From an uncultured Bacteroides sp. (GTDB lineage Bacteria; Bacteroidota; Bacteroidia; Bacteroidales; Bacteroidaceae), in NCBI GenBank assembly GCA_947038155.1, contig CAMQVH010000015.1:1-60685 (forward strand): DNA of 60,685 bases. Direction: 5' to 3'. The notes beneath the pieces are model-generated. The model was given only the letters and a program-made list of their open reading frames with translations. It was not told the DNA's origin and made no database searches. The position numbers and the translations under genes are program-made. Below, piece after piece: positions 1 through 7,020 of this stretch (position 1 is its first letter; each line of letters starts with the position of its first letter).

Positions 1-821
1 GTAAACTTCTCGTGGTCGTAGACGAAGATATTGGCTCCGGCAATCCACTGTCCGTAGAGTTTTCCCCATACAGCTTTTCCCCAGCCGGTATCGGCAATGG
101 TGAGGTGCAGGCTGTTCTCGTTCAGGTTGTGCCAAAAACTACCGGTAACGATATGACCTAACGGATAGGTAAAGTCATGTGCCACCATCTTAGGTTCGCC
201 TGTGGTGCCGGAGGTAAAATACATCAGAGAGATGTCGTCGTTAGTGTTCGCATGGCGCGGACGTACGAACGGGGCGGCATTCTCGATTCCCTGATGGAAA
301 TCTTCGAAGCCTTCCGGGATTTCCGGTCCGACACTGACTAACTTTTCAACCGTGGGACATTCGGGAAGAGCCTCTTTGATATGTTGCAGGATGATTCCTT
401 CGCCGGCAGCTACAATCATTTTGATGTCGGCAGCGTTGCAACGATAGATAATATCCTTCTTGGTCAGCAGGTGAGTAGCCGGAATAACGGTTGCCCCCAG
501 TTTGTGAAGGGCGATAATGCTAAACCAGAACTCATAGCGGCGTTTCAGAATCAGCATCACCATGTCGCCCCGACCGATGCCCAGGCTCTGGAAGTAAGAG
601 GCGGTCATATCCGTATAACGCTTCATGTCGGCAAATGAGAATTGGCGGCTCTCGCCTTTGTCATTTGTCCAAAGCAAAGCGTTCTTGTCAGGTTGTTCGG
701 CGGCCCAGGCGTCTACTACGTCATAGCCGAAGTTGAAGTTCTCCGGAACGTTTATTTTCAAGTTTTTGATAAAATCCTCTTGTGAGCTGAAAGAGGTCTG
801 TGATAAAAATCTTTCTACCAT
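1..821 (-). CDS. AMP-forming acyl-CoA/acetyl-CoA synthetase, 5' part only
   Basis: This adenylate-forming enzyme would activate a short-chain carboxylate with ATP and load it onto CoA in the cytoplasm. The ATG is at 821 and about 273 codons are visible; the C-terminal half, including the rest of the ATP site and the hinge domain, lies beyond the window. The Thr/Ser/Gly-rich ATP-binding loop reads YFTSGTTGEPKM, and the following HDFTYPLGH and TIADTGWGKAVWG stretches fit the acetyl/medium-chain acyl-CoA synthetase group. The start is 7 bp after the stop of the XRE-cupin regulator gene, so the two are probably co-transcribed and the regulator may control this gene. The exact acid substrate cannot be told from the sequence. 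Confidence 0.9.
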   Translation of the reverse strand, partial: MVERFLSQTSFSSQEDFIKNLKINVPENFNFGYDVVDAWAAEQPDKNALLWTNDKGESRQFSFADMKRYTDMTASYFQSLGIGRGDMVMLILKRRYEFWFSIIALHKLGATVIPATHLLTKKDIIYRCNAADIKMIVAAGEGIILQHIKEALPECPTVEKLVSVGPEIPEGFEDFHQGIENAAPFVRPRHANTNDDISLMYFTSGTTGEPKMVAHDFTYPLGHIVTGSFWHNLNENSLHLTIADTGWGKAVWGKLYGQWIAGANIFVYDHEKF

Positions 822-828
822 GATGTTA

Positions 829-1383
829 TTACATAATTACTGCCAGAAAACGTAATGTCTTGCCATCGAGCGCTTTCATGCCATGTGGAAGTTTGGAATT
901 GAAATAGATGCTGTCGCCTTGGTTGAGGATGATTTCTTTGCCTTCGATGTTGATAAGCATCCTGCCTTCGATGACCAGGTTGAATTCTTGTCCGGTGTGT
1001 TGGTTGTAGTGGATAGGTTCGTCGTCCCCTTTCGGTTCGACGGTAACGATGAACGGGTCGGCGGTGCGGTTCATGAAGCCCGATGCCAGTGACTGGTATT
1101 TATAGGCTTTCGTACGTTCGATGCTGACGCCTTTGCCGGCACGGGTCACGAAATAACTGCTCATCTTAGGTTCTTCGCCGAACATCAGGGCGTCGAGTGA
1201 GACATTGTAGGTGCGCGCTATTTTTTGCAGCATACTGACGGAGATGTCATATTCTCCGGTCTCTGCACGGCGGTATTCTTCAGCAGAGATGTCGCTTTCG
1301 CGGGCAATGTCCTCAGAAGTCAGTTCCAGTACATCACGCAATCCGCGGAGGCGTTCTGCGATTTGTTTAATTTGGTCATTCAT
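829..1383 (-). CDS. XRE-family HTH regulator with C-terminal cupin domain
   Basis: This 184-residue cytoplasmic transcription regulator has a lambda-repressor-like helix-turn-helix at about residues 8-65 (LTSEDIARESDISAEEYRRA) and a cupin barrel at about 105-184 (HYNQHTGQEFNLVIEG, then GDSIYFNSKLPHGMKAL). In this family the cupin is thought to bind a small ligand and the HTH to bind DNA. It sits 7 bp before the acyl-CoA synthetase gene, the usual arrangement for these regulators in Bacteroides, so it probably senses a compound linked to carboxylate or CoA metabolism. Homologues elsewhere regulate unrelated pathways, so the ligand is not predictable. The gene is complete. Confidence 0.9.
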   Translation of the reverse strand: MNDQIKQIAERLRGLRDVLELTSEDIARESDISAEEYRRAETGEYDISVSMLQKIARTYNVSLDALMFGEEPKMSSYFVTRAGKGVSIERTKAYKYQSLASGFMNRTADPFIVTVEPKGDDEPIHYNQHTGQEFNLVIEGRMLINIEGKEIILNQGDSIYFNSKLPHGMKALDGKTLRFLAVIM

Positions 1384-1403
1384 ATTATTTGGTGATTAAT
1401 TGT

Positions 1404-1452
1404 TTAGTGGTTAATTATTTATCAGTGATTTAGTTAGTGGTTAATCATTTAT
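1404..1452. repeat. Imperfect 30-bp tandem duplication between proC and the XRE gene
   Basis: A 19-bp block beginning TTAGTGGTTAAT occurs at 1404-1422 and again at 1434-1452 with one mismatch, a period of 30 bp. It fills most of the gap between the proC stop and the regulator start and overlaps the last codon of proC. It could be a slipped-strand duplication or a pair of operator half-sites for the adjacent XRE regulator. Confidence 0.6.
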
Positions 1453-2222
1453 TTGGAGGCTTTCATGGCTTGGATAACGGCGGAGGTGAATCCGTTGTGT
1501 TCCAGTTCATTGATTCCTTTGATGGTGATTCCTCCCGGAGTGGTTACTTTGTCTATTTCCACACTGGGGTGGGTGTCGTTGTTTAGAATCAGTGCGGCTG
1601 CTCCTTTCAGTGATTGTGCTACCATGGTCATCGCATCCTTCGGACGGATTCCCATTTCGATGCCGGCTTGCATGGCTGCCTGAACGTATTTCAATACGTA
1701 AGCAATGCCGCAGGAGGCCAGTGCGGTGGCTGCCGCTATCTTATCTTCGGGAATAAGCATCACGGTTCCCATCTCGCTGAACAACCGGAGGATGAATTTG
1801 TCTTGTTCATCGTTCGTATTGCGGGCGGCAACGAGTGTCATGCTTTCCAGTTCGCTGATAGCGGTGTTGGGGATAAGGCGGAACATCGGCATTTCCGGTG
1901 ATACCACATAATGCGCCAGTTCCTCGAAACTGATGCCGGCAGCTACGGAGATGAGTATCTGTTTGCTTTTCAGTTTCAATTCGCGCATCACCGGTTCTAT
2001 AAACCATGGTTTGACAGCAAGGATGACAATATCTGCACCTGTGGCAGCTTCCGCGTTATTGTTGGTGATAGAGATACCCGGAAATTCCTTTTTCAGTTTC
2101 TCTAGTTTTCCGGCACTCGGATTGGACACGATGATATCCGCATCGTCTATCAGGCTTCCTTTTGCCAGGCCGCGAGCGATGGAACCGCCCATGTTTCCTG
2201 CACCGATAATGGCTATTTTCAT
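1449..2222 (-). CDS. proC: Pyrroline-5-carboxylate reductase
   Basis: ProC reduces 1-pyrroline-5-carboxylate to L-proline with NAD(P)H, the last step of proline synthesis, in the cytoplasm. The 257-residue protein begins with the Rossmann motif MKIAIIGAGNMGGSIARGL. It has the conserved AVKPW segment near residue 70 and a C-terminal dimerisation domain with the signature VTTPGGITIKGINELE, whose Thr and Gly residues bind the substrate. Length is normal for the family. It lies downstream of argD but is separated from it by a strong hairpin, so it may be partly uncoupled from the arginine genes. The shared intermediate glutamate semialdehyde explains its place here. Confidence 0.96.
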   Translation of the reverse strand: MKIAIIGAGNMGGSIARGLAKGSLIDDADIIVSNPSAGKLEKLKKEFPGISITNNNAEAATGADIVILAVKPWFIEPVMRELKLKSKQILISVAAGISFEELAHYVVSPEMPMFRLIPNTAISELESMTLVAARNTNDEQDKFILRLFSEMGTVMLIPEDKIAAATALASCGIAYVLKYVQAAMQAGIEMGIRPKDAMTMVAQSLKGAAALILNNDTHPSVEIDKVTTPGGITIKGINELEHNGFTSAVIQAMKASK

Positions 2223-2282
2223 ATTACGCTTGTTTTTAATGAGTTGTCATAGGCAAAGGTAACGGTAAATTGCGAAAAAACA

Positions 2283-2328
2283 AAAAGCAGCCTGAATAAG
2301 AAATAAATTTCTGATAGAGGCTGCTTTT
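2283..2328 (-). terminator. Hairpin terminator between argD and proC
   Basis: An 11-bp perfect inverted repeat, AAAAGCAGCCT at 2283-2293 and AGGCTGCTTTT at 2318-2328, is flanked by A and T runs. It can act as a Rho-independent terminator in both directions. It lies before proC, which starts at 2222, and after argD, which ends at 2363, so it probably ends most arginine-operon transcripts. Confidence 0.75.
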
Positions 2329-2362
2329 ATCGTTGGCTGTTTATTATTAATCAAATGAGTGG

Positions 2363-3484
2363 TTAAAGTGCTTTCTTGAACCGTGTGAGGAACTCGTCTG
2401 CTTCTTCCATGCTGAGGCAGAGGGGCGGCAGAAGACGCAGTACGTTCGTGCCGCTTGCTCCCGTGAAGACGTGTTCGTCATAGATGAGACGGCTGCGCAA
2501 TTCCTTGATGGGTTCTTCGAATTCGAGTCCAATCATAAGCCCGCGTCCGCGCACTTCTTTGATTTGCGGGAATTTCTTCAACTCTTCCAGCAAGTAGTTG
2601 CCCACTTTCGCTGCGTTTTCTACCAGGTTTTCCTGTTCGATAACGTCCATTACGGCGAGGGCTGCCGAGCATGCCAGATGGTTTCCGCCGAAAGTGGTTC
2701 CTAGCTGTCCGTACACAGGCTTGAACATCGGACTGATAAGAACACCCGCCATCGGGAATCCGTTTCCGATACCTTTGGCTACGGTGATAATGTCCGGTCT
2801 GATGTCATTGTACTGGTGGGCGAAGAACTTTCCGCTACGTCCGTATCCGCTCTGAATCTCGTCGAGAATCAGGATAGTGCCCGTCTCGGTACATGCCTTG
2901 CGGAGTTCCTGCATAAATTCGGTAGTCGGTATCTTGATGCCGCCTACACCTTGTATTCCTTCAATGATTACGGCGCATACGTCTCCTTTAGACAATTCCT
3001 GCTTCATGGCTTCGGTGTCATTCAGAGGAAGATAGACAACGTGACCGTTGTTGTTGATAGGAGCGATGATGGACGGATTGTTGGTCGCTTCTACTGCCAG
3101 TGAAGTACGTCCGTGGAAGGCTTTGGTGAAAGAAACCACTTTGGTACGTCCGTTGTAGAAAGAAGCCAGTTTCAGCGCGTTCTCGTTCGCTTCGGCACCG
3201 CTGTTGATAAGGAACAGGCTGTAATCGTCATAGCCGGAAATCTTTCCCAGCCGTTCGGCTACCTGTTGTTGCAGCTTGTTGATTACCGAGTTCGAGTAGA
3301 AACCAAGATTGGCTACCTGGTTGCTAATCATCTCTACATAGTGAGGGTGTGCGTGTCCGATGGAGATGACAGCGTGTCCGCCGTAAAGGTCTAAGTATTC
3401 AGTCCCGTTCTCGTCCCAGACTTTGCAGCCTTTTCCCTTGACTATATTGATATTATATAAAGGATATACGTCGAATAAATTCAT
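2363..3484 (-). CDS. argD: Acetyl/succinyl-ornithine aminotransferase
   Basis: This PLP-dependent class III aminotransferase converts N-acyl-glutamate semialdehyde to N-acyl-ornithine in arginine synthesis. The 373-residue protein shows the PLP phosphate-binding stretch INSGAEANENALK near residue 95, the Asp-containing LDEIQSGYGRSGKFFAHQ that holds the PLP ring nitrogen, and the Schiff-base lysine in TVAKGIGNGFPM. It lies 13 bp after argC in the same operon. From general knowledge, Bacteroides species use N-succinylated rather than N-acetylated intermediates in this pathway; the sequence alone does not show which acyl group is used here. Confidence 0.94.
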   Translation of the reverse strand: MNLFDVYPLYNINIVKGKGCKVWDENGTEYLDLYGGHAVISIGHAHPHYVEMISNQVANLGFYSNSVINKLQQQVAERLGKISGYDDYSLFLINSGAEANENALKLASFYNGRTKVVSFTKAFHGRTSLAVEATNNPSIIAPINNNGHVVYLPLNDTEAMKQELSKGDVCAVIIEGIQGVGGIKIPTTEFMQELRKACTETGTILILDEIQSGYGRSGKFFAHQYNDIRPDIITVAKGIGNGFPMAGVLISPMFKPVYGQLGTTFGGNHLACSAALAVMDVIEQENLVENAAKVGNYLLEELKKFPQIKEVRGRGLMIGLEFEEPIKELRSRLIYDEHVFTGASGTNVLRLLPPLCLSMEEADEFLTRFKKAL

Positions 3485-3497
3485 AATTCTTCTGTTT

Positions 3498-4466
3498 TTA
3501 AAAAGCTGAAGGCTTCAAACGCAGTCCTACCGTCTCTTCGAGGTTGAACATCAGGTTCATGTTGTGAACCGCCTGTCCGCTGGCACCTTTCAGCAGGTTG
3601 TCGATACAGGAGATAATCAACAGCTTGTCGCCATGCTTCTCAAGATGTATCAGACACTTGTTGGTGTTGACTACTTGTTTGAGGTCTATATTCTTGTCTA
3701 CGATGTGCACAAATGAATCCTTCGCATAATACTCTTCGTACATGCGGACAATTTCTTCCAATGACACTTTAGTTTTCACTACTAACGTAGCGAAGATGCC
3801 GCGCGGGAAATCTCCACGGTACGGAATAAAGTCTATGTCGGAATCAAAACTGTTCTGCAACTGTTGCAGCGACTGTTTGATTTCGGGCACGTGCTGGTGG
3901 TCGAACGCTTTGTACACACTCATGTTATTGTTTCTCCAACTGAAATGACTGGTAGCTCCCGGTTTCACTCCGGCTCCGGTACTTCCTGTAATGGCATTTA
4001 CAGAAATATCGTCCGTCAGCATCAGGTTCTTGGCTAGCGGGAGCAGACCCAGCTGGATACAAGTGGCAAAACAACCGGGGTTGGCTACATGCTTTGCCGT
4101 ACAGGTGGCGCGGCGGTTCAGTTCCGGCAGGCCGTAGATGAAGTCGTGGTCGTCACTCTTGATGCGGTAGTCCATGGAGAGGTCGATAATCTTCAGGTCT
4201 TCCGGTATGTTGTGGCTTTCCATGAATTTCTTCGTGTCGCCGTGGGCTGTGCAGAAGAAAAGAACGTCGATTTCGTCCAGAGGTAACTGGTCGGTGAATC
4301 TCAAGTCTGTTTCCCCGTACAAGCCTTCGTGTACGTCCGTGATTCTGTTTCCGGCATTACTGCTACTGTTGATAAATACGATTTCAGTCTCCGGATGGTT
4401 GAGCAGCAGGCGGATTAATTCGCCTGCTGTATATCCTGCGCCACCAATGATTCCTGCCTTAATCAT
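3498..4466 (-). CDS. argC: N-acyl-gamma-glutamyl-phosphate reductase
   Basis: ArgC reduces N-acyl-glutamyl phosphate to the semialdehyde with NADPH. The 322-residue protein opens with the nucleotide-binding motif IIGGAGYTAGELIRLLLNHP and carries the active-site cysteine in HVANPGCFATCIQLGLLP. The histidine typical of the family is in HVPEIKQ. Its ATG overlaps the argG stop codon by 4 bp, which indicates translational coupling. The gene is complete and of standard length for the short ArgC type. Confidence 0.96.
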   Translation of the reverse strand: MIKAGIIGGAGYTAGELIRLLLNHPETEIVFINSSSNAGNRITDVHEGLYGETDLRFTDQLPLDEIDVLFFCTAHGDTKKFMESHNIPEDLKIIDLSMDYRIKSDDHDFIYGLPELNRRATCTAKHVANPGCFATCIQLGLLPLAKNLMLTDDISVNAITGSTGAGVKPGATSHFSWRNNNMSVYKAFDHQHVPEIKQSLQQLQNSFDSDIDFIPYRGDFPRGIFATLVVKTKVSLEEIVRMYEEYYAKDSFVHIVDKNIDLKQVVNTNKCLIHLEKHGDKLLIISCIDNLLKGASGQAVHNMNLMFNLEETVGLRLKPSAF

Positions 4467-5671
4467 ATCTCTTCGTCTTTATGGTTGTTATAGTAAACAC
4501 GCAGCGGAGTAGAGGTCACTTTGATAAAGCCTTTCGCGTCTTCGGCTGTCCAGCCTTTCTGCATTTCACCGTATTCTCCGAATTTGGTTTTCACGAGGTC
4601 GTCTTCCGATTCCACGCCTACGGTAGAGAAAGAAAGCGGACGAAGTTCGAGGATAGCCGTACCGTTCACGTTACGCTGGCTTTCCTGCAACATGGCTTCG
4701 ATGTCACGCATCACAGGTTCCAGATACTGGCTTTCGTGCAGGAACATACCGTACCAGTTGGCTACCTGGTCTTTCCAGTATTGCTGCCATTTGCTCAGTG
4801 TATATTTCTCAAGGAATCGGTGAGCGCCGATAATCAACATCGAGGCGGCGGCTTCGAAACCTACACGGCCTTTGATACCGATAATCGTATCGCCTACGTG
4901 CATATCACGGCCGATACCGTAAGCGGCACCGATTTCTTCCACTTTCTGGATAGCTTTAATCGGGTCGTCAAACTTCTCGTCGTTGACGGCTTTCAGTTCT
5001 CCCTTTTCGAAAGTCAGGCGGAGCTGTTCGCTACCTTCTTTTTCTACATGTTTCAGGTAGGCAGTTTCCGGCAATCCCTGTGCGGAGTCGAGGATTTCGC
5101 CACCGCAGATGGAAGTACCCCACAGACCTACGTTGTACGAGTATTTCAGTTTGGTGAAATCCGCGCTGAAACCATGCTTGTTCAGATAGTCTATTTCTTC
5201 CTGGCGGCTCAATGCCATATCACGAGTCAGCGTGATGATTTCTACATTCGGAGCCAACACGAGGAAAGTCATGTCGAAACGGATTTGGTCGTTACCTGCT
5301 CCGGTAGAACCGTGGGCAATGGCGTCTGCGCCGATTTCGTTCGCATAACGTGCGATAGCCAGTGCCTGGAAGATACGTTCGGAACTGACCGAAATCGGAT
5401 AAGTACCGTTGCGCAGCACATTTCCGAAAACCATATATTTCAAGCTTTTCTCGTAGTATTCCCGGGTAACGTCGAGTGTAACGTATTTTACTGCTCCCAG
5501 TTTGTAGGCGTTCTCTTCATTTGTTTTCAGTTGTTCTTCACTGAAACCGCCTGTATTGGCACAAGCTGCATATACTTCGTAACCTTTTTCTTTGGCGAGG
5601 TACATGACGGTGAACGATGTGTCCAGTCCGCCGCTGAATGCCACCACTACTTTTTTCTTCTTTTCTTCCAT
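4463..5671 (-). CDS. argG: Argininosuccinate synthase
   Basis: ArgG joins citrulline and aspartate using ATP to form argininosuccinate. The 402-residue protein has the N-type PP-loop VVAFSGGLDTSF at about residues 8-20 and the GSTGAGNDQIRFD block near 120-132, which binds ATP and citrulline. The C-terminal region contains the RPLSFSTVG element. It is translated from an ATG 15 bp downstream of the GNAT gene and overlaps argC by 4 bp. The gene looks intact. Confidence 0.96.
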   Translation of the reverse strand: MEEKKKKVVVAFSGGLDTSFTVMYLAKEKGYEVYAACANTGGFSEEQLKTNEENAYKLGAVKYVTLDVTREYYEKSLKYMVFGNVLRNGTYPISVSSERIFQALAIARYANEIGADAIAHGSTGAGNDQIRFDMTFLVLAPNVEIITLTRDMALSRQEEIDYLNKHGFSADFTKLKYSYNVGLWGTSICGGEILDSAQGLPETAYLKHVEKEGSEQLRLTFEKGELKAVNDEKFDDPIKAIQKVEEIGAAYGIGRDMHVGDTIIGIKGRVGFEAAASMLIIGAHRFLEKYTLSKWQQYWKDQVANWYGMFLHESQYLEPVMRDIEAMLQESQRNVNGTAILELRPLSFSTVGVESEDDLVKTKFGEYGEMQKGWTAEDAKGFIKVTSTPLRVYYNNHKDEEI

Positions 5672-5686
5672 AGTGCTGTATATTTT

Positions 5687-6265
5687 TTAAATGTTATTTC
5701 TTTCTTGTTCTTTTTTAATGTTCCGCGGTTCTGTCGGGTCGTACAGCATGGCTGTGCAGATACAGAACTTACGGTTCTTGGCAACCAGAATATCATGGTT
5801 GATGCATCCTTCGCATCCTTTCCAGAAAGCCTCGTCGTCTGTCAGTTCGTTGAAGGTGACGGGGACGTAGCCCAGTTCCGTATTCATCTTCATCACGGCT
5901 GCGCCGGAAGTCAGGCTGAATATTTTCGCTTTCGGCCATCGGAGACGTGCCAGTTGGAAAGAAGCCTGTTTGATACGTTTTGCCAGCCCTAAACCACGGA
6001 AATCGGGATGAACAATCAGACCGGAAGTGGCTACATATTGTTTGTTGCCCCATGATTCGATATAAGTGAATCCGGCAAACGTGTCGCCGCAAAGGGCAAT
6101 GATTGCTTTTCCTTCCTTCATCTTTGTCGCTACGTATTCGTGTGTGCGTTCCGCGATTCCTGTTCCTCGTACGGCGGCAGCATTTCTGATAGTTTCCAAA
6201 ATAGTGTCAACGTAAACCTCATGTGAGGCGTCGGCTACCATAACATCTATTTGTTGAGTGTCCAT
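5687..6265 (-). CDS. GNAT N-acyltransferase in the arginine operon
   Basis: This GNAT-fold acyltransferase probably starts at the ATG at 6265 (MDTQQIDVMVADASHEVY), giving 192 residues. A longer reading frame extends to 6361, but that would overlap argR. The acyl-CoA pyrophosphate loop is visible as SGLIVHPDFRGLGLAKRIK. The C-terminal part has several cysteines (KGCEGCINHDILVAKNRKFCIC), which is not standard for GNATs. Its place between argR and argG suggests the first step of the pathway, acylation of glutamate. In Bacteroides the acyl group is reported to be succinyl, so this could be the N-succinylglutamate synthase. That assignment is inference from position. Confidence 0.85.
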   Translation of the reverse strand: MDTQQIDVMVADASHEVYVDTILETIRNAAAVRGTGIAERTHEYVATKMKEGKAIIALCGDTFAGFTYIESWGNKQYVATSGLIVHPDFRGLGLAKRIKQASFQLARLRWPKAKIFSLTSGAAVMKMNTELGYVPVTFNELTDDEAFWKGCEGCINHDILVAKNRKFCICTAMLYDPTEPRNIKKEQERNNI

Positions 6266-6296
6266 TTCTTTATGTATAATATAGGTATAATTATAA

Positions 6297-6770
6297 TTAT
6301 TCGATATTTGGGATGATGAGTGACAAAAGCTGGCGTATCTTGCTTGCGGCAACTCCTTCACGAAGCACTAACATTATCGTATCGTCTCCGGCAATGGTTC
6401 CGAGAATTTCGGTGAACTCATTGTTGTCGATGTCATAAGCCATGCTGCTGGCATAACCGGGACGGGTACGGATAACAGCTATGTTACCGGAGAACTGCAA
6501 AGAGATAAATCCGTTATTGCGTAACATGTCGCCGGCACTTTGGTCGGTAGAACGTTTATACATAATGTTATTCGGCAGTACATATACATACTTTCCGTTC
6601 ATACTGGCAGCCTTGGCTACTTTCAGTTGTTTCAAGTCGCGGGAGAGGGTGGCCTGAGTCAGTTCGAAGCCTTCGCGGTTCAGCTCTTGCAGTAGTTCTT
6701 CCTGCGAACCGACTTCCTTGCTTGAGATAATCATTTTGATGGCGTCTAACCGATTTGCTTTCTTCTTCAT
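6297..6770 (-). CDS. argR: Arginine repressor
   Basis: ArgR is a winged-helix repressor that uses arginine as corepressor and forms hexamers. The 157-residue protein has the DNA-binding domain at residues 1-70 (KEVGSQEELLQELNREGFELTQATLSRDLKQL, whose SRDLK is the recognition helix) and a C-terminal oligomerisation and arginine-binding domain with GTIAGDDTIMLVLRE, where the two aspartates contact arginine. It is the first gene of the operon argR-GNAT-argG-argC-argD. Three regularly spaced TGCAT boxes in its own promoter indicate autorepression and control of the whole operon. Confidence 0.95.
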   Translation of the reverse strand: MKKKANRLDAIKMIISSKEVGSQEELLQELNREGFELTQATLSRDLKQLKVAKAASMNGKYVYVLPNNIMYKRSTDQSAGDMLRNNGFISLQFSGNIAVIRTRPGYASSMAYDIDNNEFTEILGTIAGDDTIMLVLREGVAASKIRQLLSLIIPNIE

Positions 6771-6793
6771 TGTATAATTATTCTAATGATGGC

Positions 6794-6849
6794 GCAAAAA
6801 TATGCATTATTTCGGAGAAAAGATGCATAATATCCTGTTTTTTTTGCAT
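6794..6849 (-). promoter_or_regulatory. argR promoter with three tandem candidate ARG boxes
   Basis: On the minus strand the box TATTTTTGC (6802-6794) matches the Bacteroides -7 consensus and lies about 24 bp before the argR ATG. Upstream and overlapping it, TGCAT occurs at 6803-6807, 6824-6828 and 6845-6849, exactly 21 bp apart, each in an AT-rich context. Tandem ARG boxes in other bacteria are also spaced 21 bp, so these are good candidates for ArgR sites that would block the promoter. Confidence 0.65.
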
Positions 6850-7020
6850 AAAATAGAAAAAAACAGGATATTGTTATTAATTTCCATATTTCCGTTGCAT
6901 CTGTATATAGGACGGGAAAATTTAAGTAGAGCCCCAAACCGATACTTCCGTGTTTTACCCCACAATATTTACAAGCTCCACATAAATTTCCTATTGAATA
7001 GAAAAGAAAATATTCATCTT

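Noticed and set aside
4481..5992. 503-residue plus-strand ORF opposite argG
   Set aside because: It is an antisense frame of argG and the GNAT gene, made possible by codon bias; its Cys- and Phe-rich sequence has no domain.
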